64,000 nucleotides of DNA. It comes from Paraburkholderia piptadeniae (GTDB lineage Bacteria > Pseudomonadota > Gammaproteobacteria > Burkholderiales > Burkholderiaceae). Each line of letters begins with the position of its first letter. Position 1 is the stretch's first letter. Of this stretch, positions 34,944-43,821 are shown piece after piece. The notes beneath the pieces were generated by a model, which did not search any database, was not told the origin of the DNA, and saw only the letters and a program-made list of their open reading frames with translations. The stretch covers positions 1-64,000 of the forward strand of contig NZ_CYGY02000025.1 in NCBI RefSeq assembly GCF_900007165.1, in the 5' to 3' direction. A program made the position numbers and the translations under genes.

Positions 34944-36359
34944 TCATTCACGCGTAGCCTGAATTCGCCCCGCCTTGACGGCTGATTTCAGCACGGTCCA
35001 GTCCGCCTCGTTCTGCTCCGCGTAGGCCAGCGCGAACCGCTCTATAGCTTCGTCGAACGCGGCCGACTTGCCCACGTATCCGCTGATCAGCGCGGGGTCT
35101 CCTGCTTTCGCCATCGATTGGGCCAATGCGGTGCCGCACGACACTGCATACTCGGCGAGATCTTCGACGTCGAAGGTGGTGAAATCGAATGCGCCTTTCA
35201 TGTCGCGCAACTGCCTGACATAGAAATCATTGCCCGTGTGATGCATCTTGGACCAGCCCAAAAAGATGTCGCTGGCCGACTGCAACAGCCGCTGTCCAGT
35301 CACCACGCGCTGGCCATGATTCGGGTACTGGCTTGCGGGAAGATAGCCTTCCAGCACGGAAGCCCTTGCCTCCTTGAGTTGCAGGAATAATGGGCTTTCT
35401 CCGTCGGCCATGAAGAGCGCCTCATAACAACGCGTTCCCACCGAACCAATGCCGACGACGCGAATCGCGACATCGACCAGTTCATAACGGTCGAACAGTG
35501 CGCGCCTGTCGTCGGGCAGCGTCAGCCGGTAGTCGGCGAAGAAACGCCGGATCATGTCGTCGTACTGCTTGCGCTCGCGCTTGTTTTCCAGCGGGATGTG
35601 ATACACGAGCGGCGGCAACTCCCTGATACGCAGCTTGCCGTTGACCAGTTCGGTCGAATGGCTCATCACGGAACGCGACGACTGCAACCGCGCCTTGTCG
35701 ATGACTGTTAGTTCCTTTCTCCTTTCCTCGGCGGAATCGGCGATGGCCAGCAGACTGGTCGACCTGAACTGGTAGTACCAGACGTCGAGCGTATCCATTT
35801 TGCTGAACTCCGCGAGCCGTTGCCGGAATGTCTCGCTCAACCGACGGACGATATTGCGCTGGTCGCCTGTTGCAAATCCACGTTCGCGAGCGGCGATCAC
35901 GAACGAAGCGGCCAGTCTGCGCACATCCCAGTCGAAGGGTCCCGGTAATGTTTCGTCGAAGTCGTTGGGTCCGAAAAGAATCCGCCGCTCGGGACTCGCG
36001 AACAGCCCGAAGTTCGCCAGATGCGCGTCGCCGCCGAGTTGCACGACGACATCGGTGCGCGGCAATCTCGACAGATCAAATGCCATCAGCGGCGCCGAGC
36101 CGCGATAGAACGCGAACGGATTCGCAAGCATGCGCCCATAACGGATGGGAATCAGCTCCGGCACGCGGCCCACGTTGGATGCTTCGAGCAGCGCGATCGG
36201 GTCTCGCCTCTCTATCTTGCAGATTGCAAGCTTCGCTCGTGAAACCTTTCTGCGCGCTTCCTTGCCCAGATCGACTCGCGATGCCAGCGGACCGCGGCCT
36301 GCAAACAGGCCTGAGATGTCTTGTTGTGAAGTCATTGCTTGAAGAACGATATTTTCCAT
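34944..36359 (-). CDS. DUF2252 family protein
   Basis: The protein of about 471 residues matches DUF2252. Key blocks are YGRMLANPFAFYRGSAPLMAFDLSRLP, VVQLGGDAHLANFGLFASPERRILFGPNDFDETLPGPFDWDVRRLAASF and VGIGSVGTRCYEALFMADGESPLFLQLKEA. The GDAHLxNFG and DFDE motifs recall kinase-like phosphotransferases, and no function is established. The start is uncertain: ATG 36359 is used, and a GTG at 36395 in frame is equally possible. Neither has a clear ribosome-binding site. Confidence 0.82.
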   Translation of the reverse strand: MENIVLQAMTSQQDISGLFAGRGPLASRVDLGKEARRKVSRAKLAICKIERRDPIALLEASNVGRVPELIPIRYGRMLANPFAFYRGSAPLMAFDLSRLPRTDVVVQLGGDAHLANFGLFASPERRILFGPNDFDETLPGPFDWDVRRLAASFVIAARERGFATGDQRNIVRRLSETFRQRLAEFSKMDTLDVWYYQFRSTSLLAIADSAEERRKELTVIDKARLQSSRSVMSHSTELVNGKLRIRELPPLVYHIPLENKRERKQYDDMIRRFFADYRLTLPDDRRALFDRYELVDVAIRVVGIGSVGTRCYEALFMADGESPLFLQLKEARASVLEGYLPASQYPNHGQRVVTGQRLLQSASDIFLGWSKMHHTGNDFYVRQLRDMKGAFDFTTFDVEDLAEYAVSCGTALAQSMAKAGDPALISGYVGKSAAFDEAIERFALAYAEQNEADWTVLKSAVKAGRIQATRE

Positions 36360-36437
36360 TAGTGGTTTGTTGCGTCCGGCAGTCTTGAGTTCCACGTGTC
36401 GCGTTTTTGCTTTCGCTTGCGTAGGGTCGACAGGAGA

Positions 36438-36788
36438 ATGCGACTCAAGGCACAGATCACCGTCTGGTTGATCGCCGAACTTCTGACACTAACTATGATT
36501 CTCCTTCTTTCGAGCGCTATGCGCGCCTCGGATCAGGACGTGTCCGCGACCGCATTCGGCCTTTATCTTCAATCCAGCCCCGATGCCGCACAAGCAGCGC
36601 TCGCATTTTCTGCCCGGCCAACTCCGTATCCGGAATTCGACCCAAGCCACCTGGAGAGGACGATTGTCACTGAAGTGATCACTTCACCACCTTCCCCGTT
36701 GCTGAGAGCGTGTAGCAAATATGAAAGCATCATCACGTACATGAAGTGCATCACGGAATATATTCTGGATTCCAAATTATTAAGTTGA
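36438..36788 (+). CDS. Hypothetical protein with one N-terminal membrane helix
   Basis: This 116-residue reading frame starts at ATG 36438 after CAGGAGA. It has one hydrophobic helix (ITVWLIAELLTLTMILLLSSA), then a polar region and a C-terminus with two cysteines. Codon use is less GC-biased at the 3' end (ILDSKLLS), unlike its neighbours. I recognise no family. A good ribosome-binding site and a following hairpin with T6 favour a real gene. Confidence 0.45.
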   Translation: MRLKAQITVWLIAELLTLTMILLLSSAMRASDQDVSATAFGLYLQSSPDAAQAALAFSARPTPYPEFDPSHLERTIVTEVITSPPSPLLRACSKYESIITYMKCITEYILDSKLLS

Positions 36789-36823
36789 TTGAAAGTCAAT
36801 AGAACGGAGCTAGACCGCTTAAT

Positions 36824-36846
36824 AGGGCAATCCCCGAGCCTTTTTT
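36824..36846 (+). terminator. Weak intrinsic terminator
   Basis: A short imperfect stem (AGGGC with GCCT, one bulge) is followed by TTTTTT at 36841-36846. It lies 36 bases after the hypothetical gene ending at 36788. Confidence 0.4.
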
Positions 36847-36945
36847 AGGACGGGTGCCTTATTCATGCGTATGTGACCAACGCATACAGTCGTCAATGCC
36901 GACGTGCCGCGTCGGCAATGTCAATGCACCATGCTGGAGAACGCC

Positions 36946-37206
36946 ATGAAAGCCATGATTCTGATTCCCGTCGCAGCATTGTCACTGTATGCAATGCAGG
37001 TCCACGCCGAAGACGCCAGTACGTCGAGTACGAGTTCCGACAGCAATGCCGCGATGACAACCGACTCCGTCGGCGGAACGACGGCAGGCACCACCAGCGG
37101 AGCGAGTGCCGGCAAGACGCGCGCCCAGGTCTATCAGGAGCTGATCCGGGCAAAGCAGGATGGGACACTGGATCGGATTAACGAATTCTATGGCGGAGGA
37201 AACTGA
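36946..37206 (+). CDS. DUF4148-like exported protein with a Ser/Thr/Gly-rich linker
   Basis: The 86-residue protein has a signal peptide (MKAMILIPVAALSLYAMQVHA) and a low-complexity S/T/G/A linker from about residue 24 to 56. The C-terminal KTRAQVYQELIRAKQDGTLDRINEFYGGG is a compact DUF4148-type motif. The ATG follows CTGGAGAACGCC. Function is unknown. It is the second DUF4148-type protein in the window. Confidence 0.7.
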   Translation: MKAMILIPVAALSLYAMQVHAEDASTSSTSSDSNAAMTTDSVGGTTAGTTSGASAGKTRAQVYQELIRAKQDGTLDRINEFYGGGN

Positions 37207-37541
37207 CGCCTGATCCGAAAGACATCCTGTCAATCTGTGCCACAAGTGCGCACGCCCTCGCAGCGTTGGTTCCTTGATGTCCAAATTGGCGTCGATGCAG
37301 ACATGGTCACTTCGATTTTCCCAGGTCCTGTCAGAAGGCGAGAAAACTGAATCGACGCCTGATTGCAAGAACAGCACGGTGCGCGTTTTGAGCCAGCGCT
37401 TGCCGGGCGCGCCCCGGTGTGTTCGACGATCCTGGATGCGCAATCAGATGCAGCCAGACTGAAATCGATATCCGTATTGATCGTTCTTCATTGAAAGCGC
37501 TCTCCGGTGCGTCCGGCAGGCGCACCATGCGGAGCGCTGAC
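37207..37541. other. 335-base intergenic region
   Basis: No gene is recognised. Short open frames on both strands have no domain features. The promoter for the CidA/CidB-like pair should lie at the right end. Confidence 0.35.
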
Positions 37542-37982
37542 ATGAATCTTTCATTGCGCAATACGCGACCCAACGCAGTTGTAAGCGGTGATGTCGGCGT
37601 CGTATGCACCTTCGCGACATTAATTGCATTTCAAGGCGTCGGCGAACTGCTCGCGCGCATCCTGCACGTGCCAATTCCGGGACCTGTCATCGGCATGGTG
37701 CTGCTCACTGCCCTATTGGCGACGGCACCGGCAGTCGGACATCGTCTGGAAAAACCCGCGCTTGGACTTCTGAATCACCTGTCGCTTCTGTTCATCCCAG
37801 CCGGTGTGGGTGTCGTCGGACTGTCAGGGGCTTTGAACGGTCAACTGATCGCCATCCTGCTGGCGATCGTCGCTAGCACGGCCCTCTCGGTCGCGGTTAC
37901 CGGAATTGTGACGTGTGCGCTTTTGCAAAGGCGCAAGCGCGTCGAGCGCTCCGCTGTCCCGTCCGCCAAGGCGCAGCATTAG
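37542..37982 (+). CDS. CidA/LrgA-family holin-like membrane protein
   Basis: The 146-residue protein has four membrane segments and the CidA/LrgA core: LIAFQGVGELLARILHVPIPGPVIGMVLLTALL and LLNHLSLLFIPAGVGVVGL. These are small membrane proteins paired with CidB/LrgB, proposed to modulate murein hydrolases or export pyruvate and other small acids. ATG 37542 is chosen for GGAG at 37531-37534; ATG 37527 is possible. The partner gene begins 39 bases downstream. Confidence 0.82.
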   Translation: MNLSLRNTRPNAVVSGDVGVVCTFATLIAFQGVGELLARILHVPIPGPVIGMVLLTALLATAPAVGHRLEKPALGLLNHLSLLFIPAGVGVVGLSGALNGQLIAILLAIVASTALSVAVTGIVTCALLQRRKRVERSAVPSAKAQH

Positions 37983-38020
37983 CAGACACGGCGCGTCATA
38001 CCATCCGCAAAGGGGCGGTC

Positions 38021-38770
38021 ATGTCCACGCCAGAAATCACCACGCTCGCCCGCACGTACCTGAGCGAATCTCCCGTACCGGCGCTCGCCCTGACGATCGG
38101 AGCATATCTGTTTGCGTGCTGGCTTCATGCCCGGTGCCGGAATCATCCGTTCGCGAACCCCGTCGCCATCGCGGTGACGATGTTGATCGTCGTGCTGAAG
38201 CTGACGCACATCGACTATCGCGTCTGTTTCGCACAGGCGCAGTTCATTCATTTCCTGCTGGGTCCGGCGATTGTCGCGCTGGCGGTTCCGTTGTACCGGC
38301 AGATTCACAAACTGCGAAGTGCGTGTTTCCCGCTACTGTGCGGGTTGCTGGCGGGATCGTCCGTGGCCGTGTTGTCGGCGGTCGCAATCGCATTGCTGTT
38401 TCACTGCCAGGCAACGACGGTCGTCTCGCTTGCACCCAAATCGGTCACGGCAGCCATCGCAATGCTGATTTCAATCAGGGTCGGCGGCATTCCCTCGTTG
38501 ACCGCGGCGATTGTGATCGCCACTGGCATTACGGGAGCCGTGATATCCACACTCATGCTCGGCCTGGTGGGAGTTCGCCGCGACGACGCGCGAGGCTTCG
38601 CGATTGGCGTGGCCTCGCACGGCATAGGCACGGCACGGGCGTTCCAGATCAGCGAGGAGGCCGGTGCATTCGCGGGTCTCGGCATGGCCATGAATGGAAT
38701 CGTATCCGCAGTCGTGTTGCCGTTTGTGCTTCCTGCCCTCATCGCCATGCTGGGCCGGCTGATGACATGA
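38021..38770 (+). CDS. CidB/LrgB-family membrane protein
   Basis: The 249-residue protein has about eight membrane helices and the LrgB hallmarks: FLLGPAIVALAVPLY, SLAPKSVTAAIAMLIS and the C-terminal GFAIGVASHGIGTARAFQISEEAGAFAGLGMAMNGI. It pairs with the upstream CidA/LrgA-like protein. The ATG 38021 follows GGGGCGGTC. No murein hydrolase gene or LytR/CidR regulator is adjacent, so control is unknown. Confidence 0.85.
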   Translation: MSTPEITTLARTYLSESPVPALALTIGAYLFACWLHARCRNHPFANPVAIAVTMLIVVLKLTHIDYRVCFAQAQFIHFLLGPAIVALAVPLYRQIHKLRSACFPLLCGLLAGSSVAVLSAVAIALLFHCQATTVVSLAPKSVTAAIAMLISIRVGGIPSLTAAIVIATGITGAVISTLMLGLVGVRRDDARGFAIGVASHGIGTARAFQISEEAGAFAGLGMAMNGIVSAVVLPFVLPALIAMLGRLMT

Positions 38771-38969
38771 GTAGAAGCGACCATCTGTGGCCACGCGTCA
38801 TTGGAATAACAGTACGAAGATTCCGGTCACAGTGAGCGTCCGCAACCGGATACCACGTCTTATTGAACCAACGCCTCAGCACCGGCCGGTCCGCCACCGG
38901 TGCGTCTGCCGAAACTGTGCGACGGGTGCAGCAGATGGGGACCCGACGCGACACGCTGAAGGAACGATC

Positions 38970-39662
38970 ATGCGCGCACTCGACATCATGACTACGTCCG
39001 TCGTTACCGCCACACCAGACATGACGATCCACGACGCCGCGAGACTGTTCGTCGACAACGGTATCAGCGCGATGCCCGTCGTCGACGCGGACGGAAAGGT
39101 CATCGGCATCGTCAGCCAGAGGGACCTGCTGCATCGCGTGGAGAACGGCACCGGCCACGGGAAGCGTCAGTGGTGGCTCGAACTCCTGTTGTCGTCGCCA
39201 CGCGAGCAGGCCGCGAGGTACGTGAAGGAGCACGGTCATGTCGTCGGCGACGTGATGTGCGACCAGGTGATCTCGATTTCAGAGGACTTGCCGCTCGACA
39301 AGATCGCCGACCTCATGGAGCGACGGCACCTCAAACGCGTGCCGGTTCTCAGGGACGGCAAGCTCGTCGGCATTGTGAGCCGTTCTAACCTGATCCGCGC
39401 ACTGGCGAGCGTCACGCCAGCCGTTAATTCAGCTTCACACGACGATGCGAGCCTGCGCGACGCGATCGTTCTGGAAATGCATGGGAAACCCTGGGGGCTG
39501 CCGAAACAGGGTGTGCTCGTCAGGGACGGTGTCGCGCATCTGTGGGGCGTCATTGAATCCGAGGAGGAAAAGCGCGCGATTCGCATTGCAGCCGAGGGTG
39601 TGCCCGGTATCAAGCGCGTGGAATATCACCTGGACGTGCCGAGCGTAATTCCAACGCTGTAG
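38970..39662 (+). CDS. Tandem CBS plus BON domain protein
   Basis: The 230-residue cytosolic protein has CBS 1 at about residues 7-60 (MTTSVVTATPDMTIHDAARLFVDNGISAMPVVDADGKVIGIVSQRDLL). CBS 2 is at about 93-148 (VMCDQVISISEDLPLDKIADLMERRHLKRVPVLRDGKLVGIVSRSNLI), and a BON domain runs to the end (LWGVIESEEEKRAIRIAAEGVPGIKRVEYHL). CBS pairs bind adenine nucleotides and BON domains bind lipid or other ligands. The frame is open upstream to 38787 but the ATG at 38970 starts the fold exactly. It probably acts as an energy-state sensor; partners are unknown. Confidence 0.85.
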   Translation: MRALDIMTTSVVTATPDMTIHDAARLFVDNGISAMPVVDADGKVIGIVSQRDLLHRVENGTGHGKRQWWLELLLSSPREQAARYVKEHGHVVGDVMCDQVISISEDLPLDKIADLMERRHLKRVPVLRDGKLVGIVSRSNLIRALASVTPAVNSASHDDASLRDAIVLEMHGKPWGLPKQGVLVRDGVAHLWGVIESEEEKRAIRIAAEGVPGIKRVEYHLDVPSVIPTL

Positions 39663-39773
39663 GTTTGTCGGCGGCGACAGGCCATCGCCGGCCATGCAGA
39701 TTGCCAATCGTTAGTGTGTAAACGCGATGCGCGACCGCCCCCGCTCGCGCATTCGTTCATATTCGACTGGCAA

Positions 39774-40880
39774 CTACCGCGCAAAGGCCTGATTCCAGAG
39801 GGCGATCCAATGATTCATCACAGGAAGGAACTGCTGGGCTTCTGGCGTATATAGCTGCTCGAAACTGAAGCTGTCTCCATACATGTTGGCGCGTTTTGCC
39901 TCGGGTAACGCCTCAGCCATCCGAATACCCTTGAGTGTGGCCGGAGGATACCCGAATTGATGCGTAACAGGAAGCTGCGCGGACGGATCGAGACTCATGT
40001 TGATGAAGATGTGCGCCAGTTCGAGTTGCTTGCCGCTGACGCCCGATGGAATTTCCCAGGAATCGACACCGACGGGATACGCATAGATGCGGTTGCCAAT
40101 ATGCAGGTTCAGTGGAAAGAAGTCGACCGGCTGCCCTGCGAGCTTGAGTGCGAAGCAACGGCCGTCCGATGTCGGCGCAAGCCAGGCTGCGCCCGATTGA
40201 AGCTGCGTCTGCGCGTCGCCCGAAGCGGTATAGAGGGCAAGTGGCTTCATCGTCTTGAGCCTTGCAAACAGCGGCGTGGGATCTGAGAGCGGCACTCGAT
40301 AGTGTTCGGCGATCGCCTGCATGCCCGTTGACCACCAGAAGTTCGACGGCGTGGGCAAGATGTTGTGGCCGGCGATGGCCGGATTGAACCAGTCGTCCAC
40401 GCTTTGCGGCAACGGAATGTTATGGGCCTTGTATTGCGCAACATTCACGCATGTGCCGAAGCGGAAAAAGTCGAAAGCCGGCCCGTAGCCGGGCAGTGGC
40501 ACCGCACCCTGCGCAAGATCTTTGGAATTCGGCAACCTTGAATAGTCGAGCTTCTGGATGGCGCCTGCGGCAATTGCCTGGGCTTGGGTCAAATTCTCCA
40601 GCGCGATCACGGAGAACGAAGGCGTCTTGCCTTTCGCGACGAGCGCCTTCGACAGGTTGCCAGTCGACGATCCCGTCACGATCAGCAGCTTCGCACCCGT
40701 CTGTTTCTCGAACGGTTCGCCAACGGTCTTCATGTAGATCGCGTTGATATCCGAGTTCACACCGAGCACGGTCAGCGTCATGCCTTTATATTCCTGCGCT
40801 GCCACGCCGCCCGCCGCTCCCAGCGCCGACGCCGCCATCGACGCGGCGAGCACGCCTCGCCACAGATTCTTTCTGTTCAT
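39774..40880 (-). CDS. ABC transporter solute-binding protein (COG0687-like), orphan paralogue
   Basis: The 368-residue periplasmic protein has a signal peptide ending at VAAQ and the family opening YKGMTLTVLGVNSDINAIYMK. It is plainly paralogous to the binding protein at 46940; both share ASGDAQ.QLQSGAAWLAPTSDGRC and NILPTPSNFWW/TILPTPSNFWW segments. ATG 40880 follows GAGGAGAAAAAGCTG. It is the last gene of the aromatic cluster and has no permease or ATPase of its own, so it may feed the importer at 48083-51088 with a different ligand. Confidence 0.8.
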   Translation of the reverse strand: MNRKNLWRGVLAASMAASALGAAGGVAAQEYKGMTLTVLGVNSDINAIYMKTVGEPFEKQTGAKLLIVTGSSTGNLSKALVAKGKTPSFSVIALENLTQAQAIAAGAIQKLDYSRLPNSKDLAQGAVPLPGYGPAFDFFRFGTCVNVAQYKAHNIPLPQSVDDWFNPAIAGHNILPTPSNFWWSTGMQAIAEHYRVPLSDPTPLFARLKTMKPLALYTASGDAQTQLQSGAAWLAPTSDGRCFALKLAGQPVDFFPLNLHIGNRIYAYPVGVDSWEIPSGVSGKQLELAHIFINMSLDPSAQLPVTHQFGYPPATLKGIRMAEALPEAKRANMYGDSFSFEQLYTPEAQQFLPVMNHWIALWNQAFAR

Positions 40881-40935
40881 CAGCTTTTTCTCCTCGCGCA
40901 AAAGCATGAGCATGAGCATGAGGCGCGCGCCCGCG

Positions 40936-41886
40936 TCAGAGCGGCGCGGCCGACGCCTCGCTCACTGGGTTCGTGAAACGCAACTCGAAGCCGTCCGGGT
41001 CGTGCAGCACGAGCGCATCTCGCGTGCCGCGCTCGATTTGCGCCTCGACCCCTGCTATACGCTGCAAGCCATCACGCAACGCATCCATATCCGCGATATC
41101 GACCAGATCGAAGGTGAACGATTGCAGACCATTTCTGGCGTCCCTGGACACCTGCACGAGTGTCAGGTCAGGCCTGCCGATACCGCCCGCAAACGTCGCG
41201 ACGCGCGCGTCGCCATCCTCGCGCCGATCGACCAGCACCAGCCCAGCGACGTCCAGGAAGAACGTGGTCATCGCATCGAAGCTGGATGTGGTCATGGTCG
41301 CCCCCGTGAGATGGCTCGGATTGAGCCGCGCACCCGGCACCTTCGAAATGCGCGGCTCAGCGACGTAGTTGCGCGCATCGCTCGGCTCGTCCTTCAAGGG
41401 GTCCCATAGTGCCGTGACCTCGTCGTCTCGCTCGAGGTTGTAGACCACGCGCCAGTCCGGTATCGCGTCCGCGTAGAACTCGTGAACGTTCCCGTCCGGA
41501 TCGGAGACATAGACACTGTGTGAAATCAGATGATCGAGTGTGCGGTACTGCGGCGCGCCGACTTCCAGCGCACGCCGGTAGGCTGATACGAGCTCCGCCT
41601 CATTCTCCATTTCCCAGCCGAGATGATTGAGCCCGACGCGCATGCCGCGCGTCTTCGGGATCTGCACAGTGCCGTCGCGCCCGATGCGATCGAAGCCCTT
41701 CGACGTCTCGATCAGCCCCACATCGTGATGCGTGTTGCCGTTCGAATGAAAGCCGATCAGGATGTCGCGCTCGCGCCGCACCAGCGCGATGCCGCACACA
41801 GTCTCGTAAAAGCGGATGGAACGCTCCAGATCGTGGACCCAAAGGTTCACGTGTCCGAGCCGCCGTGGATGAAATTGGATCGTCAT
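40936..41886 (-). CDS. VOC-family extradiol (catechol 2,3-) dioxygenase
   Basis: The 316-residue protein has the two-domain vicinal oxygen chelate fold of type I extradiol dioxygenases. Domain 1 (residues 10-140) contains GHVNLWVHDLERSIRFYETV, GLNHLGWEM and HSVYVSDPDGNVHEFYAD, giving H12, H88 and E136 as candidate metal ligands. Domain 2 repeats the pattern with LVLHDPDGFELRFTNP. The family opens catechols next to the hydroxyls using Fe(II). It follows the second Rieske oxygenase genes by 19 bases and would cleave their diol product after rearomatisation. Confidence 0.82.
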   Translation of the reverse strand: MTIQFHPRRLGHVNLWVHDLERSIRFYETVCGIALVRRERDILIGFHSNGNTHHDVGLIETSKGFDRIGRDGTVQIPKTRGMRVGLNHLGWEMENEAELVSAYRRALEVGAPQYRTLDHLISHSVYVSDPDGNVHEFYADAIPDWRVVYNLERDDEVTALWDPLKDEPSDARNYVAEPRISKVPGARLNPSHLTGATMTTSSFDAMTTFFLDVAGLVLVDRREDGDARVATFAGGIGRPDLTLVQVSRDARNGLQSFTFDLVDIADMDALRDGLQRIAGVEAQIERGTRDALVLHDPDGFELRFTNPVSEASAAPL

Positions 41887-41905
41887 GACCGTTCCTCGAT
41901 TCGTG

Positions 41906-42448
41906 TCAGAGCGGCACGCCGATGTTCCATAGCACCGTGTCGCAGTTCACCAGATGCACCACCTTGCGCTCGATGCACCACTCGCCGTCCTGTTTGACTA
42001 GCGTGTGCTCGTATTCGCCGCCGAACATGCGCTGCTCGCGCAGACGATGCTCGAAGAGCACGAACTTGGTTCGGGTAACGATGCGGTCGTCCTGCGCGGG
42101 CTCGCCCTGTTGCACGGGCGTGGCCAGCACGCGTACCTGACGCACGGGCGGGTTCTGCGAAAACATCTTCGGATGACCCAGACGCCACACGCGATCCTCG
42201 AGAATCGAGCGATCGTCGTAGAAGAGCGAGATGCGCTCCTCCGGGTTGGAATCGCCTGCTTCGGCGGGCACCCAATACACGGCGTCGCGCGTGTAGAGCG
42301 CGAGCCACGCGTCGAATTCACGCGCATCGAGCAGATCGGCTTCGAGCATCAGAAAGGCCAGGACGTCGGCGGGCGCAGGAACGGGCAGCTTCGGACGGTG
42401 CATCGCAGGCGCGTGCTGCGCATTCTGTTCGGGCAGAGCGGTTTGCAT
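41906..42448 (-). CDS. Ring-hydroxylating oxygenase beta (small) subunit, set 2
   Basis: The 180-residue protein has the NTF2-like cone fold of Rieske oxygenase beta subunits: LMLEADLLDAREFDAWLALYTRDAVYWVP, ISLFYDDRSILEDRV and EYEHTLVKQDGEWCIERKVVHLVNCD. It assembles with the alpha subunit (a3b3). Its ATG shares one base with the alpha-subunit stop (TGATG), indicating coupling. It is similar in layout to the beta subunit at 51098. Confidence 0.87.
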   Translation of the reverse strand: MQTALPEQNAQHAPAMHRPKLPVPAPADVLAFLMLEADLLDAREFDAWLALYTRDAVYWVPAEAGDSNPEERISLFYDDRSILEDRVWRLGHPKMFSQNPPVRQVRVLATPVQQGEPAQDDRIVTRTKFVLFEHRLREQRMFGGEYEHTLVKQDGEWCIERKVVHLVNCDTVLWNIGVPL

Positions 42449-43794
42449 CACATCGCCTCCGACATCAATGCTTTCCAGTATCTGAACTGCGCACGCATCC
42501 CCGTCTCCCACGTCGCGTAACCGACTTTTTCGTCGGGATACGGCCCCTCCCACTCGCGCCCGTAGCCGCGCGCGAGCATGACCCAGTCCGGCTTGCCGGC
42601 CTGCAATCCCTCGAAGACGCGCTCGAAGATCTCGAGATCGTCGGTCTGCACGAAGGAGCTGACGGACACGTGAACGTTGGCATAGCGCACGATCCCCTTG
42701 TTGACCTGATCGGGGACGCCCTTCACCTGCATCGGCCACACGAGCACCTCGGTTTCGTCGACGGCAATCGGGCGGACCACGCGAATGTGCATGTTGCCGC
42801 TTACGCGCACGATCAGGCTCGGATAGAACACCGCATTGCTCATGTTGCTGTTGGCGATGATGTCGAGCGCCTTCTGCTCGCCATGACGATCGATGAGCGC
42901 CTGACGATATTCCGGTACTTCGAGTTCGCTGCGCCGCGTGGCGTCCGGAATCGTCAGAAAAGCCTGGCCGTAACGCGCGCCGTGCACTTCGCCGTGATCG
43001 TAGTGCGATTTCGCGTCAGCCTGATTCGGGTCCTTGTCGCTCAGCACCTTGTAGCCGGTTTTCGCTGCGTAGGCGCGCTGCAATTGCTGTCCGCCCGGAC
43101 GCACCGTCGATGCATGTGAGAACGGCGGATGATATTCATCGAGGCCGTTTTCCAGCTGCATTTTCCAGTTGCCCTTGTAGCGATACCGGTGCACGCCAGC
43201 CGAGACGAATACTTCACCCGTGGGCGAGCGGTCGAGCAGATTGTCGATGCCGTCCTTGAGCGGTCCGATATAGTCGACCAGAGAAGGACCGCTTTCGGCA
43301 GCGCTTGCAAATACGAAACCGCGATAGTTCTCGACGCGGGCCACGCGCGCAAGCGACAGATTCTCCCCTTCGAGAAATGCGTCGTCGTAAGCGTTGCGAA
43401 ACGGAATGCCCGACAGCTCGCCGTCGATGCGAAAGTTCCAGCCGTGATAGGGGCAAGCGAAGCGATGCGTGTTGCCCTCCGATTCCCGGCATACGATCGC
43501 GCCGCGATGCGGACAGCGGTTGTACAGCACGTTGATCGAGCCATCCGCCGCACGCACGACAATCACCGGCTGCCTGCCGATCGCCGACGTCACAAAATCG
43601 CCCGCTCGCGGAATCTGACTTTCGTGCGCCATGAAGATCCACGCACGGCCAAACACCCGTTCCATCTCCAGATCGAAAATCGCTTCGTCCGTATAGACCT
43701 TTGCGCGTACACGGTCGTCTTGCACGAGATCGTCGATCGTGGTCCGCGCGTCTGTCGTGCTGCGCGGACGTTCGAGCTTCACTACCTGTTGCAT
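42448..43794 (-). CDS. Rieske non-haem iron ring-hydroxylating oxygenase alpha subunit, set 2
   Basis: The 448-residue catalytic subunit has a Rieske [2Fe-2S] site (C94, H96 in NRCPHRG; C114, H117 in ACPYHGW). The mononuclear iron site lies in ENGLDEYHPPFSHAST (the two histidines), with an Asp in FVQTDDLEIFE. It would dihydroxylate or mono-hydroxylate an aromatic ring with electrons from a reductase. No ferredoxin or reductase gene is in the cluster. It is downstream of an alpha/beta hydrolase gene by 27 bases. Confidence 0.88.
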   Translation of the reverse strand: MQQVVKLERPRSTTDARTTIDDLVQDDRVRAKVYTDEAIFDLEMERVFGRAWIFMAHESQIPRAGDFVTSAIGRQPVIVVRAADGSINVLYNRCPHRGAIVCRESEGNTHRFACPYHGWNFRIDGELSGIPFRNAYDDAFLEGENLSLARVARVENYRGFVFASAAESGPSLVDYIGPLKDGIDNLLDRSPTGEVFVSAGVHRYRYKGNWKMQLENGLDEYHPPFSHASTVRPGGQQLQRAYAAKTGYKVLSDKDPNQADAKSHYDHGEVHGARYGQAFLTIPDATRRSELEVPEYRQALIDRHGEQKALDIIANSNMSNAVFYPSLIVRVSGNMHIRVVRPIAVDETEVLVWPMQVKGVPDQVNKGIVRYANVHVSVSSFVQTDDLEIFERVFEGLQAGKPDWVMLARGYGREWEGPYPDEKVGYATWETGMRAQFRYWKALMSEAM

Positions 43795-43821
43795 GTTGTC
43801 CTCCGATCGCTTACGACGCGG

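Noticed and set aside
39667..39693. Hairpin between the CBS gene and the binding-protein gene as a terminator
   Set aside because: The stem is only six clean base pairs with a bulge and there is no T tract, although the convergent position is suitable.
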